Below, piece after piece: positions 38,441 to 51,446 of a stretch of 64,000 nucleotides of DNA; position 1 is the stretch's first letter; each line of letters opens with the position of its first letter. Both the position numbers and the translations under genes were made by a program. The notes under the pieces are model-generated. The model made no database searches. It had not been told where the DNA came from and saw only the letters and a list, made by a program, of their open reading frames with translations. Source of the DNA: Triplophysa rosa (taxonomy: Eukaryota; Chordata; Actinopteri; Cypriniformes; Nemacheilidae); assembly GCF_024868665.1 (NCBI RefSeq), contig NC_079899.1, positions 24,766,072 to 24,830,071 of the forward strand, in the 5' to 3' direction.

Positions 38441-41400
38441 AGTGATGGGGTGGAGCCGTGGGGTCACAGAAGCTGGTGCCTCATGATGATACAGCGTTTC
38501 CAAGAGGTCCCTAGAGATCAGATGACCTCAAACATGCCCTGAAACTTGAAATGGCAACCATGCAGAAAAACCATCGAGGTCTTTAAAGGGCTACAGGACG
38601 GTCAGAGCTGAAGGAGAGGAGGGTGAGGATATGATGGAACACTTTTAAATCTGAATTTTACTTTCAAATCGGAGTTCATCTCAAATGTACAGTGTTGTAC
38701 ATTGGCTCCTGAAACTTAAGTCGCGTTTTAGAAGTCATCCTTTGAAAAATTTTTATATTCAGATTGCCGGCATAAGATCACGGTGTTTGTGAGTGTGTGT
38801 GCAAATGTGGGTAAAAAATGAGAGTAAGTCATGGTGCACGGCAGCCCCTGATGTCCACAACACCAAGGAAACGGAGCGGCGATGCGGGCTGTGACTGGCC
38901 TGTTGACATTTCGCTCTGGGTAGATGTTGTCGGTTGCTCCGTGCGTCGTGTGGAAGCATTCTTCCAGAAACATTGATTTGGCATGAAGATCAGTGAAGGA
39001 AAGACGAGACATGCTACTGGAAAACTAAAGCTCAAGGCTTTATGAGGCACCATATTTTTGAAATCTATTCGTAATGTTAGATATGTTTTCCCACAAAAAT
39101 AGAGTTTAGTTTTACATAAACTCATAAATACGCCACGGCTCCCCTTGTATGGAATTCACCATGCTGTTTTTACAGTAGGTCTTAACGGACAAAATTTTTG
39201 TAAATACATTATCTCCTTCAGAAGGGAAATTGTGACGACATCTTTGTCCTGTGTCAGCCATCTTAGTGCTTTTAAAAATAGTGGTGAGCAGTGATCCGTT
39301 GAGTGAGCCAATGGTTGCAATTTGTAACCTCACCACTAAATGTCGCTAAATTTCACAAACTAGACCTTTCAGTTGAAATTGGTTAAAGAGTAAATATTTT
39401 GTGGTTTTTAAAGTCCTACTTTGGTTTATGGAGTGTACAACAACAAGTTAACGTACATACACAGTGTAAAAACACTTTCATTTTCTAATAATAGGCAGTT
39501 ATTGTTACCTCACATCTTGACAGACTCTCAAATGATTCGTTCGGCGATTCATCTGTCTAATCCCCTCCTTTCTGTCAGCCCACTCTGATCTGATTGGTCT
39601 GATGGTCTAGTCTGCTGTGATTGGTCTACCGCATCGCAAATGGAACGTAGGCGTGGAGTGTCTGACCCGGAACTGAAATTAGAACGACAGATGACTCGTT
39701 CGCGTGATTCAGAGTCGACTCCTTTTTTCCCAAGCCAATAACTTTGTTATTCGTTCACTTTCGGCTTTACAACTTGGCAAGACTGCTTACATTCACACAC
39801 AGCAACATTACACACTGCATGAAATGTCATTTTAAGGAGACTCTTTAAACTAGATTTTGCAAGTCAGTTTAATTTAAATTTAAAACGTAAATTTAGTTTC
39901 AAATTAAGGCAGCCTTTGGGCTAGTTTGTAAGTTGAATTGTATACGATGTATTTGAGGAGAGGTATGCGGTTACCTGTCTAAGTGATTGCTTATTTTTTC
40001 TCCTGGTGTCGATGAAACAGGTGACAGAAATCCCAATACCAATATTTTAAAATGAGACAAAATGAGCATTGAAATACATAAAAAATATATGTATTATTAT
40101 TTGGCCATTTTAATAATTAATAAAAAATTCCAGTTAATGTTAAGCACTAAAATATTTAATTTGGTAGAAATTGTATGGTTTCGTGTGGGAGGGGGACTTT
40201 AAATATTGTTGAATACAGGGCGGGGCTTGGAGATAAAAAAGTTGAGAACCCCTGCCATTGGCGACCTGCCATGATTAGGGAGAAAAGTAACATTTATGAC
40301 AAGAGTAAGAACAAAAACACTACGCATCACACAATGGATTTCAGAAAATGTTAAAATCTAGTTTGTAAATTCTGTATATTGTTGTATAATCTGCTGACTA
40401 CGAGTGCAATGAGCACGGAAGAACCAGCCGAAGCAGGAAATGTCTGTCTGTAATAATAATGTGCTGCTGTGTTGTTTTAGAGCGTCCGCCCCCCCCACAC
40501 TTAAAGAAATTAGATGACTTTTGGGAAATATAACCCACATAATAATGGCAGAGGAGTTATAGCCAATCCAGCAGCTCTGTCTTCTCCCCCTGAGGAAAGC
40601 ACTTAACAGCCGGAGAGGTGATGGAGAAACCCTGAAGAATATTCGTGTTAACACTCAAGGTCAGATAGCTCCCCTGAGCGCCATTAAAACAGCTCGACAC
40701 TCCAGGCTTTTATTATTCACAGGACGGTTCATTCTAAAAGACATTAGCTCTGTGTTTTGACAGGGAATTAATACATTTAAAGGAAATTAATTACACTTCT
40801 CATAAATCTGCAGTTTGATTCAAGTGATTATGTGATATCTTTGGTACATAAAATAATGTACATTTATTATTTATCATCAAACATAACTCACCTGCGCATA
40901 GTATGGCTTGTTTTTATTGCTTAAACAACTGATCCAAAGAAGAAAAGAATGGTTTCTAAATCTATATGTTAAGAGCTTTACGTTAGCATACAGGACAGAT
41001 GACCGAATGTAAGGATGAATGAAAATCTTTTAGCTGTGTAATGATACACTGAGCTCACGATTCGATGCAATACATGATACTGTGTTCATGATACGATGAT
41101 ATCGTGGTATGTTGAACAAAGTAGAGATTACTTCTTAACGCAGTACAAGCACAAACTTGAAACAAAAACATTATGTTAACTTGCGCTTTGGCAGCTCAAA
41201 CAACCAGATTAAACAGATGTCACATAGTAAAACAATTAGCTCCAGAATACGTATTTTTGTATCGCGGTATCGTGGCATGATATACTGTAACGCCCCGTAA
41301 CGTCAAAGTTTCTTTGATAAAGGTGCGTTGATGGTTGTCCTGCAGATCTGCTCTGAAAGTTTGATGTTGCCCTAAGCATCTTCTCTCATTGTCATGACGA

Positions 41401-41459
41401 CGGATAGTCTCTAAAGAGCCACCAAAACTCATTTGTTTCTGTTTTTACATCCCAAAAAG
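38441..41459. other. Mostly unique sequence, no gene seen
   Basis: Includes a decayed copy of the 23294-23637 MITE at about 39115-39372. Near 40205-40260 it holds the end of an AAGTTGAGAACCCCTG hAT-type repeat. 40480-40740 (GAAATTAGATGACTTTTGGG through CACTCCAGGCTTTTATTATT) is free of repeats and may be regulatory. ATGATACGATGATATCGTGG near 41090 is from a decayed element. No exon recognised. Confidence 0.4.
39115..39372 (-). mobile_element. Decayed copy of the AAAGGTCCAGTGTGA MITE
   Basis: Its right part (CACCACTAAATGTCGCTAAATTTCACAAACTAGACCTTTC) mirrors the left end of 23294-23637. Internal blocks (TATCTCCTTCAGAAGGGAAATTG, CATCTTTGTCCTGTGTCAGCC) match in the opposite orientation. The outer TTAA is lost. 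Confidence 0.7.
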
Positions 41460-41697
41460 GGAAAAAATCGCTCTCACGTACCTTCTCTGGATCTGTTCCA
41501 CATTTGTGGAATGATCTGCCCGATTCTGTAGCCATCTTTAAGAATCGGCTGAAAACACGACTTCTATTTCTTTTCTACTCTTAATGAAAACCCATCCTTT
41601 GCTTTGTATACTGTGCTAGGCTAAATGAGACCAGGTTTTTACCTCATTTGTAAGTAGCTTTGGATAAAAGCGTCTGCTAAATGACTGAATGTAAATG
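41460..41697 (+). mobile_element. LINE 3' end with shared SINE tail
   Basis: Reads WNDLPDSVAIFKNRLKTRLL, the C-terminal end typical of L2-like reverse transcriptase ORFs. It is then followed by GTAAGTAGCTTTGGATAAAAGCGTCTGCTAAATG and TGTAAATG. The tail is the same as in the SINE at 6227-6375. Confidence 0.8.
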
Positions 41698-42631
41698 TTT
41701 TACCTTTTTGTTTTCCTGTAAACTGCCTGCAGATGATCGTTTTCGTTAGATTTGTGAAGCATCGAAGGCGCTCTTGTGGAAACAGTGATAATGACAGCTG
41801 TGGCCTCGTCAGGCGTTCCTGTGATCACAAGGTGGTAGCCAAATTGCGCTCTTCTCGTCTAACACCCCCTGAGGACAAAAACAGCTCTCTTTTCTCTTAC
41901 GGTCCCAAATGTTTGTCTCCGTTGGAATGTGTAGATGCTCTAATGTCCTTGAGACCACCATCATTTAACATACAATCTCCATGAATTTAAACAAATGGTG
42001 CGTACGTGTTTTTATGAAAAAAACGATATTTTCTTTTCAGGTTAATGTAATGAAGATTATGGTCTGGCTCCAATTTGGTATGAAACTTCCACCTTTAAAA
42101 TTCAATTACCGTTGGATAAAATCAAGTCGCCTTATTTTCACTCCCATTGAACGCGGTTTTACTCCCGAGATAAGTCAAGTGTAATGGGTTGCAGATGTCC
42201 TTTTCCCGGTCGAGTTCTTGGGTATTTCAAACATTGAGGAATGATTTAATTTAGGGAGTTGAAGGAAAACATTAATATGTGGATGAAGTGTGTGTGCTCA
42301 GTCCGTGCAGACGTTTGGGAAGCAGCTTCACATGTTCGTACTTTCTCACTCTCTGGCGTGAAATGAAGCATCTGTTTCGGTAGCTGCCTCGGCCTGCCTG
42401 CCAGTTTTCTCTCACTTTGGCTACACGGTTTGTCCGTGTTCAGCATAGACAACCATCTGATTTGAAGCAGAAACATCTTTCTTTAGACCGTGAGTGAGAT
42501 CTCACCACACTTGTGTTCACAGCAGCAAACTGTAAGAATGATCAGCGCAATGGAAACAAATGAACTATTAAGTTAGAACTTAAAAGTAATTCTTACAAAA
42601 ATGGACTTATTCAATTTAAATAACGGATAAC
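41698..42631. other. Unique sequence, no gene seen
   Basis: The frames at 41733-41984 and 42246-42476 have no similarity I recognise and no splice context. No repeat evident. Confidence 0.35.
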
Positions 42632-43562
42632 TTAAAGGTTAGGGGATGCTTTGTGAAGGGGTCCTCGTCATTACATTTCATGGTAATTCACTCACCCACA
42701 TGTGATACAAGCCGTCCTTGTGTTTATTTCTTCTGTGGAAAACAAATTGAGGCTTTTGAGGAAAGCTTTCCAGGGTTCTTTTCCATATAATGGACTTAAA
42801 CGGGCGGCTGTTGGTTAAGGTCCAAATTTCAGTTTCATCGCAGCTTCAAAAGACTCTACACGACACCAGCCGATGAATAAGGGTGTTGTCTAGCCAAACG
42901 ATTAGTCATTTTCCAAGAAAACTAAAAAATATTATACCTTTTGTACATAAATATATGGCTTGCACTGCCTCGGAGTGCCTCCAGGATGCGCGTCCACGAC
43001 TTCGATATAACGCAATCACGTTGGAAAGGTTACGCGTGACGTAGATTTCAAAACCTTTAAACATCCCTGATATGCGCACGAACTGACTGTTTTAAACAAT
43101 AATCTTGCACAAAGACTAACGTGTCATTTATCATCCAAGACCTTTTGAACGGTCTTCTTTCTCCACACTCGTAAACACTGGGTCGAAACTTTCGCGTGAC
43201 CTTTCCAACGCGATGACGTTGTACGTTAAGTCGTGGATACGCATCCTTGAGGCAATGCAAGCCATATATTTATGTTTAAAAAGTATAGCCTATACTTTTT
43301 TAGGTTTCTTGGAAAATGACTAATCGTTTTGCTAGACAACACGCTTATTCATCGGCTGATGTCATGTAGAGTCTTTTGCGATGAAGCTGCGATGAAACTG
43401 AAATTTGGACCGCAACAGCCCCCGTTGAAGTTCAGTATATGGAGAAGAACCATGGAAAGCTTTCCTCAAAACCGAAAAAAATAAACGCATGGACGGCTTG
43501 AATGACATGTGGGTGAGTGTATTATCATGAAATTTTAATTTAAAAGTGAATTACTCCTTTAA
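42632..43562. mobile_element. 931-bp TTAA foldback element
   Basis: Bounded by TTAA at 42632 and 43559. The left arm (about 42685-43045) is mirrored by the right arm (about 43180-43520): AATTTCAGTTTCATCGCAGC with GCTGCGATGAAACTGAAATT, and AACGATTAGTCATTTTCCAAG with CTTGGAAAATGACTAATCG. The spacer is about 135 bp. There are small internal deletions in each arm. No protein coded. Confidence 0.9.
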
Positions 43563-46139
43563 ACATTTAATTAGTACCGTCAGAATGACTTGCACTACCC
43601 AGATGGACGGTTATCAGTTTTAGTCATTGTTATTGGAGGATAACAGACCTCAGAATGTTGCGACTGACCAATCAGAATCAAGTATGATGTTTATAGTTTC
43701 AGGTAAATTGTTTTGTTGTTTTGCTGGAAAAAAATCTTATTTACACAGAAATGTCTTTTGTGTTTCATAAAAGAAAGTCATTGAAATAGTCCATCACAGC
43801 CGCAGTTTGTTTGCATTAATCTTTTTATTGCCATACAGTGATATCTTGATCATTTTATTATGAAATATCGAAATGTAGATGTATCTTAAAGTTCTTTGTT
43901 TTTCATTCTTTCTCCGTGGTTAACAATGACAGTGCAGTTTTCGCTTGAACTCACTTTTTTACTTTTTCATTTTCTTATATTTTGGAGGTTCCTTGATCTG
44001 GTATAGCCACAATTCCACAAGCCGGTCATTAAAGTTGATCTTCAGTTTGACCAGATTCTAATGTTTAGTTTCGTCTGGCCCGGGTTTGACTGATTCAGCA
44101 CAGAGCTCCGGCTGTGGCTGAACATTTGCTTCCCGATACGGGAATGCATGTTGAGAGTTTTAATTAGAAAATGAGAAAAGAGAGATGTTCTTAAGCAGAA
44201 AAGACATTAAAAAGCATTCTCTAACCCAACAGACGGCTAGTCTGAGATCTTACCTCTGTTTCCATGAGATTCATTTTATCATCCGTGACAATTCACTATA
44301 GCAGAAAACTCATATCCAAAAGATGAGTTTACTCTCATTAATCTCATAAATCTCACAAAAGATAATATTCAATTCCCTTCTGCTTTTTCGTAAAAAGTGG
44401 AAAGTTTTTTAATAGTAAAGTTTGTTGTTTGTTGCATAAATGCTCCGAACAGGAGAATAACACAGAAAACTGAAGGAATAGCTAGAAAGTAAAAATCCAG
44501 GCGGATAGTGAACGAGAGAGAACGTGAAGAGACCGAGAGGAGGATAAATGGATCTCAGCAGGGTAATTGAGATCTCAATCTGCCCAGCGGTGCGTCTGCT
44601 CTCATTGAAGATGAGATTTATATACAGAAACACAGCGCATCTCTCACCAGACCCACAGTTCAGAGCAGCAGGACACGTCCTGTAATTAAACATTACTCTC
44701 ATTTCTATTGTGCCTAGATGCTCTGATTAAGATGCATAACTATTATTATTTTTGTTTATTATATAAAAAAATAAATGGGGTATTTGCATATCCCCTCCAT
44801 CGTCTGTACCGCTATATAAATGTAGTGGTGCTTGCTGTGGCAATTTGAACAAACATCTGAATATGAAACTTTGCCCCATGGTTCGTGCTACGTACAGTAC
44901 ATTATTGTCTCTTAGCAACCGTAAAGCAAACACCCTGGCAACCACTTTTAACCCTCCAACATCATAGAGGTTATAACGTTTCCCCCCCACATTTACCAAT
45001 GAAATGTTTACGTTAACAACTGGTCCACGAAGAGCCAACCACAAAATGATCTTGAATATTCCTTTACTTCAAAATTTGTGCGTATTATTTCTTAACACGT
45101 TAAATATGTTGGGTCATTACCTCAGATCTAGATAAAGAACAAAAGACTTTCTCTCACGGAGTGTGTTTCTTCTCCTCGCTTTAATGCGGGACGATTGTGT
45201 TTATATGATCTGTCTTTGTTATCTGTACTTGTTAAGCTGTAGAAGTTTGATTATTCATGTCTGTAGGTATAAAAATTCATCAGCGACACTGGAATGTATT
45301 TTTCATCGGGATGCTGTTTAATCTTATTTGTTTTAAATGTGTTTTCTGGCTGGCTGTCTTATTGAGTCAAGCGTGCTTTATCATTGTGCGGCAGCATGTT
45401 TTTACTGGTGTTCTCACTGGTCTGCTGTGTTGGTGGAGACGGATCCTGAATCAGTGCTTATCGACAGGTATGAGAGCAGGGGACACTTGGGCATCCAACC
45501 TTAAATTACACACATGGGGAGGGGGGACCGTCCCAACATCGACTGGAAAATCAATGTGTGTTTCATGATTCATGAGGCAATGGGTCCGGGCAGCACATGC
45601 CAGTTGATTATAGGACATCATTTTTTATTTAACGCTATACTTTTCACAGAGAGTGATTATATGCAAAAACAAAAAATGAAAAAATTATATAAACTCACAC
45701 TTTACAAATGTGTTTTTAGAGAAGAAGAGAAATAAATCATGCATATATCAGCAAGTCAATGACGGACGACATCACCTGCACATCATTTTCAATTTCTTCA
45801 GGTCAAGTTTCAGTTGTGTAACCTTAGATCTCTAGAGAATGGTCTCCGGTTGGCGTTAGGCGGATCTGATTAAATCTTCATTCAGACTTTCACAATAGAT
45901 TGCAGTGAGGAGACCCTGAAGACGGCTCACTTTATGTGGGTCAGCTGCTGGGGGTCAGATGGTTTTCTTGGTGACTGACAGCAGTTTTGGGGTCTAGTTG
46001 GTTCGAGAATTACCATAAGCAGCTGAGAGCTCAGACATATTTGTGTGTAAAATCTAGCCCTGCCGAGCCGATATGGGATATAACTGATAGTAGGAATCCA
46101 GATCACTCATCTGGGTCAATAAAAAGCATTTTCTCCAGC
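43563..46139. other. Unique sequence, no gene seen
   Basis: Several frames of about 100 codons (44409-44702, 44727-45044, 45257-45568) show no family motif and no splice context. No transposon signature. Part of the long samd5-sash1 interval. Confidence 0.4.
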
Positions 46140-46550
46140 ACTGGAAAAAAAACGGAAATTTTATGTCAGCTGGAGCGACAGATATATACCGTTGTTTTCC
46201 TGTACAATTACTGGATATAAGGATATAAAATAAATAGTTTTCCCAGTTTGTCTTGTAAATTTGCTGATTGTTTCTGTAATTATTTTGATCATATTTCAAA
46301 AATTTAATAAAAAAAATCTTGTTAAAAAAACAGACATTTTCAGCAGAAATAAACTGTAAAAAAACATGTTTTCTCACGTTTTTCTTGTAAATTTGCGGTC
46401 TTTTTCTAGAATTTTTTTGTTTTTTACCGTATTTCAAAAATACATGAAAATATCTGTAAAAAAATGTAAAATTCTGTTTTTTTTTTTTCATTTTACATGG
46501 AGAAAATAATAGTCAAATTCTGTCAAATTACCAGGGTTTTTTTCACAGTA
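46140..46550. repeat. ACTGTAAAAA-type AT-rich repeat
   Basis: Blocks TTCTTGTAAATTTGC and ATTTCAAAAAT occur twice, with ends CACTGGAAAAAAAACGG and GGGTTTTTTTCACAGTAAAG. Resembles the T/A-rich MITE-like sequence at 26030-26220. The 145-codon minus frame here is Lys/Phe/Asn-rich chance coding. Confidence 0.5.
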
Positions 46551-47736
46551 AAGGGCAAATATATCATCCATCTGTTGTCAAGAATTTTGTTTAAACCATT
46601 CATGGGTTTCTGATGTTAGAACACTTGATTCCAGTGAGTTTGTCTGCAATGTATTTGGGCTGTTTGTCATCTTCGTTGTTTTCTCGAGCTGTCCTCGTGT
46701 GGTAGCGTGTCGGTTTGTCTTGTACCGTGAGTGACAGCTGGCTACAAAAAGGCGTGTCTGTTTAACCTCGTGGTCCTCTGGAGACCTGTCAGAATCCACT
46801 TAGCTGTCTGCCCTGATTAGACAGGACGCTCAGATGATACGCTGCTGCCCGGGAGGTCGACACGCTCACAGCCGTCTTGCATATGAAACACAGCCGTTGT
46901 CTGATTTACAGTCAGAGCTGTTGCTTTTATAAAGCATCTTTCTTTTGTTTCTATTGCGTTTAACTTGAAATCAATTTATTTGTTAATTTTACATGAATGC
47001 AATTCATGTGCTACGCAGTCCGAATCTCACAAATGCACAAAATGCATTAGTAAACAGTCATTTTCACATTGATTGTCGATGTCACAACGTTTGCCGAATT
47101 CCTGAATCAATCCTGATTTTTAAGAGGGAGAATTAAAGCTACACAATAGAAAGACTAAATGAATATGACGAATTGAGGTTGCACATCTGTGCCGTTAATC
47201 TGGGATGTGCTGTCGGCGGTTTGGGCACAGAAGGGCACACAAAGTTTACCGTGGAAATCTCTTTTTGTTCTACAGAACATGATTTACGTGAGATTATGAC
47301 CCCGAGAGAAGCGCAGATATCCACTGTCTGGAAGAATCAGCTTGTATTTTGAGTGACAGATGTTACGGGCATGAACCACATGTTCTCTTGCTTGACTGAA
47401 TGGCACAAACAGCACAAAACAACAAGCCGAGCACTTTGATGAACCGTTGTGTCTTTAAACTCTGGGATTAGAGTCATTATAATCTTTGTTTATTGATGAA
47501 AGCAGACAAACGCTATATCTTATTCAACCGTTTTCCCCCCTGAAGTCCAGATGAAATGTGAATCTATAAATCAACGCTTTCGTGTGCCAACATTTTTTTT
47601 TTACATTTCCATTTTATTTGATCTATTTTTCTGATTCTGGGTGAAACATCATTTTCATTGAGGAAAACAATGTTGGCCTTTTCAGAAGGCTTTTTTGGTA
47701 ATAATAACAAGACATGAAAATGAAAAAAAGACAAAG
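46551..47736. other. Unique sequence, no gene seen
   Basis: I see no repeat or exon. Confidence 0.35.
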
Positions 47737-47961
47737 GCCCGGTTTCACAGACAAGGCTTAAGGCTAGTCTCAGACTAATATGAATGTGTGACCTGTCTTA
47801 ACTGAATATAACTTGCCCAGTAATATCTTAAAATATATCAGTGCCATTGTTTTGTCTCGAGATGCACACCAGTAATGTATTCTTCTAAGGCGTTTTTATA
47901 AAAGCGACATGAATATCTTAATTCAACTAAGGCATAACTAAGCTGTGTCTGTGAAACCGGG
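47737..47961. mobile_element. MITE with CCCGGTTTCACAGAC ends
   Basis: The left CCCGGTTTCACAGACAAGGCTTA pairs with the right TAAGCTGTGTCTGTGAAACCGGG. 225 bp, a common fish inverted-repeat element. No convincing target duplication beyond ACAAA. Confidence 0.85.
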
Positions 47962-49348
47962 ACAAATTTTCCTAAAAGGTCAACTAAAAAACTCCATGTT
48001 GAATTTGAGTTTTTGAAAACACAAAAGTGTTTTTGTGAACATTAAAATCTGTGTACAACATTTTAAAAAGCAAGAAAAATGAAAACCTTTTTAACACAAA
48101 CTGTTAAGTCTTTTTTACATCTGTGACTGATTTTATGTCTGAACTGGTCACTGGTTCAGAGTTCTGTAAACTAATGCGGTGAAAGACAGTGAGGTTTGGA
48201 AGATCCAGTGAGATGTGAAATCCAGAGAGAAGACCGACAGACTCACAAGTTCAGTTTCTCTGCTGTGGACCGGTGCACAAAACTGCCCTTTCTGGCACTG
48301 GTCCTCCGGTCTGCTGTCCACACACGCACACACACACACACACACACGCACGCATGCACGCACACACACACGCATGCACGCACACACACACACACATGCT
48401 GAATTACCTCCGTCCGGCCATCTGCTGCGGACTGTAATCTCTACTGCCACTGATCTAATAAAATCCAGGACTCCAAACACAAAGAGAGTTGGTTAAGATA
48501 CTTCTCACATCAGAGGTCAGAGTCTGCAGAAGATCTGTGGGTTTGCAAAGGGAATTATTGGGAATTATGTTGTAAATTAAAAAGTCTTATATTGGATCAT
48601 CTTCATTGTAGTCACCTTTTGACTAGAATTTGCAGACATGTTTTCTCGTCATTTTATCAAGCAGATTCTCGAGGTCTCACCCTGAGATGCTTTTTAAACA
48701 ATATTAAAGGAGCTCCCATGTATTGTGTGCTCTTATCGGCGGCTCTTTCTTCATTATTCAGTCAAAATTATGTATTTCAAAAACATTTTTCAGAAAAAAC
48801 GTGTTTGTTTGCTTAATTTTATTTTTGTCTACTTAACTAATTTCAGACATTTAAGCATACACTTTTAGATCCAAAGTTTTTTTTTTTTTAATCTGATAAA
48901 CATTTCAATGAAGTTTCCCAAAACTTTTGACCGGTAGTGTAAATATATATATACAGTATATATACAAAACCATGTTCAAATACTTGTGGTATTTATACGA
49001 GAACATTCAAACCCATGGCCATGTTTTGCACCTTTTTAAGTTGTATTTAAAAGAAACTTTGTTTATCATCATGGTTAGTGTTTGTGTTTTAATCAGTTCT
49101 GCCCGAGGGCATACACTTCTTTAGTCAGATGTCAATCAAACGCGCAGTGATGTAAAACACTTGCTGTCTGCTGCCCTCTGCTGGTAACACGTGACTCTGC
49201 ATCTCTGATCTCTACAAATATCTTGATTTGTGGTTCTTTTACCATATTTCAATGCTCGTTTCAATGTCTGATTTATAAATCATTTTAATCTGTCTTTGGA
49301 TGTTTGTTGAGACACTCTAGTAGTTCAAATGCAAGATGAGAAATTGTA
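47962..49348. other. Unique sequence with a CA tract, no gene seen
   Basis: Contains the microsatellite at 48319-48397 and TATATACAGTATATATAC near 48947. No exon recognised. Confidence 0.35.
48319..48397. repeat. (CA)n/(CACG)n microsatellite
   Basis: A CA run interrupted by GCACGCATGCACG units. Confidence 0.9.
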
Positions 49349-49594
49349 TTAAAGGGACAGTTCAACAAAGAAAGATCTTTTATCATTTATTCACCTTCAT
49401 GTCATTCCAAACCTGTATACATTTCTTTCTAGTGAAGAAGACAAAAGATTGGACATTGGACCCAATTGACTGCCGTCGTATAGACACAAAACTACTGAGA
49501 CGTTTCTCAAAATATCTTCTTTTGTGTTATACAGTCCTATACAGGTTTTGAATGACATGAGGGAGAATTAATGATGACAGAATGATCTCTTTAA
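49349..49594. mobile_element. Angel-like TTAA MITE
   Basis: TTAA at 49349 and 49591. Left end AAAGGGACAGTTCAACAAAG, core GTCATTCCAAACCTGTATAC mirrored by TATACAGGTTTTGAATGACATGAGG. Confidence 0.85.
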
Positions 49595-49838
49595 TAGACC
49601 TAAATGTCAATAGCCTATGCAATATCTTTATAAACACACTTCATGTGGAACCTGACATAGTCAAACTGTTACCATACAGTATCTGTGTCCGTGCTGTGAA
49701 ACTGTCATCTGGAACAAATGGTTGTATTGAGGGTAATCTGTTTTACCCCGTCTGTCTCACACATGTAGGTGGAAGTTTATGATATTGCGTCTATATTATA
49801 TTAGTCTGCTGTTAGTGTAGATGACTGTCCTGCGGCTG

Positions 49839-49840
<2 letters not shown>

Positions 49841-49875
<35 letters not shown>
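49841..49875. repeat. (GA)n microsatellite
   Basis: An uninterrupted GA run of about 17 units, next to the possible alternative first exon of sash1. Confidence 0.95.
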
Positions 49876-49876
<1 letters not shown>

Positions 49877-49879
<3 letters not shown>

Positions 49880-50059
49880 GAGCTCCGCCCTGCAGTACGT
49901 GTCGTGTCATTTAACCTCCTCCTCTGGTCTGTATGATGGATGTCTGCGGTCACTCCTCGGCTCAGAGCAGCGTGTATTGTTCTCCGAGCGCTCTGGAAAC
50001 TTTCTGACTCTCACACACGTTGAGAAGATAAAAGCCGAATGCTAGACTCTACAACAGTG
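49877..50059 (+). promoter_or_regulatory. Candidate alternative first exon / promoter of sash1
   Basis: GC-richer, repeat-free sequence following the GA run ends with an ATG at 50039, seven codons (MLDSTTV) and a good donor GTG|GTGAGT (exon end 50059). The phase is 0, the same as sash1 exon 1, so it could join sash1 exon 2 in frame. Motif-level evidence only; no family match for the seven residues. Confidence 0.25.
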
Positions 50060-50984
50060 GTGAGTGTTATGTTTTGTTTAAGAATCTCGTCTCTTTGTTG
50101 ACCAAAGCGTCTTCTAGTTGTCACTAAGTTTTTAAGAGAAATGAATGAGAGGATGTTGCAATACAGCGTGTCAGTGAGACCACGTTCATGATCTTGAGAT
50201 GAATGTTCCTCAAACGTTCTGGTTTGGTTTGGTTCTAAACCTCCAAACCTAAAGATGAAATCACACAGACTTAACAGCTTAAATTACAGACTGTCAAACT
50301 TTGCTGGTGGATCATTTCAGATTTGTGTTTCAGATCACTTTTTTGTTCTTCAAAACTTTTGCCACGACATCATTACAATGTTTGCATACTGTCAACTGAT
50401 TGGTTGTCTTACTGTATATCTCTTAGCATGTTGAATTACACGCCGAGCTTTATAAGACGTGTATGTGTTATGAAAGCTGTAGGTCTGATGTGACATTTCA
50501 TGTGTGCAGAACAAAACTTGAAAACCTAAACTTTCCTTCAGGACACACAATCTCGTTCTGTTTGTGCGTGTTTATTCTGAAGTTTAAAGCACGTTTGGAT
50601 GTTTGGTCTGGTTTGGATTGTAAAAGAAACTCTGCTGTCTGAGAATGGAAGGAACCGTTGGCCCTCAGACGTTTTCTTTACGTCTGTTTGAACGCGAGGA
50701 TATGAAGGATGCGAGTTGAACAGAAACAGACAGAGAACAGATCAGCGCACATGCGTTCGATTAAAAGCCCTCTTTAGCTTAAACGTTTCAACACGTTCAC
50801 GTGTCCCGCAGGCAGATGGAGAGAACTCCAGGATTTCCTCTGACACACTTGGAAATGTGTCACGCTGTGAAACACGGCCATTATTTAGAAACTATTTCGA
50901 CGTTTTCCCTTCGCGTTTTTGTGCGGGGTTAATGAATGACAGTGATACAGCTGAAATGTATCCTTGAGAATTCCTGTTTGTGTC

Positions 50985-50989
<5 letters not shown>

Positions 50990-51040
<51 letters not shown>
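50990..51040. repeat. (CT)n microsatellite
   Basis: About 25 CT units with one TTT interruption. Arg/Glu-rich and Leu/Ser-rich frames over it are artefacts. Confidence 0.95.
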
Positions 51041-51309
51041 AAAGCCAAAACGTCTCTCGCCCTCTTTGTGGAACATGTGAGAAAGCTTCTCATGGTTTGC
51101 TGGAAGAGATCCACTAGTTTGGATGTAGTTGTATTACGATGTCCAGCTCTCATCCGTGTCATCTCACACAGGGGATTTGGGTTAATAAGGAGGTACAGTA
51201 AACTCCTCTGAGGGTGAAGCATCTCTTCATAAAGAAGAGAAGATAAATAAGATGTCACAGAGACACGCGAAGACCTATCATTGTGTCCCGGGTGATGTGA
51301 CATTGTGCC

Positions 51310-51446
51310 CAGGGCTGGACTGGAAAGAAAAATCGGCCCTGGCATTTTTTGGCCCACATTTTTTGGCCAAAGCGTCCGTTCCGGCCCCAAACGATAGCGA
51401 CCCACTGGGAAAACGCCCGGAACGCAAGATGGCCAGTCCGCCCCTG
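51310..51446. mobile_element. Small hAT MITE, CAGGGGTGGACTGGCC family, copy 2
   Basis: 137 bp with ends CAGGGCTGGACTGG and GGCCAGTCCGCCCCTG and a perfect duplication ATTGTGCC (51302-51309 and 51447-51454). Opposite orientation to 24285-24520 and about 100 bp shorter inside. Confidence 0.92.

Noticed and set aside
46054..46491. 145-codon Lys/Asn/Phe-rich minus frame
   Set aside because: Composition follows the T-rich ACTGTAAAAA-type repeat; not protein-like.
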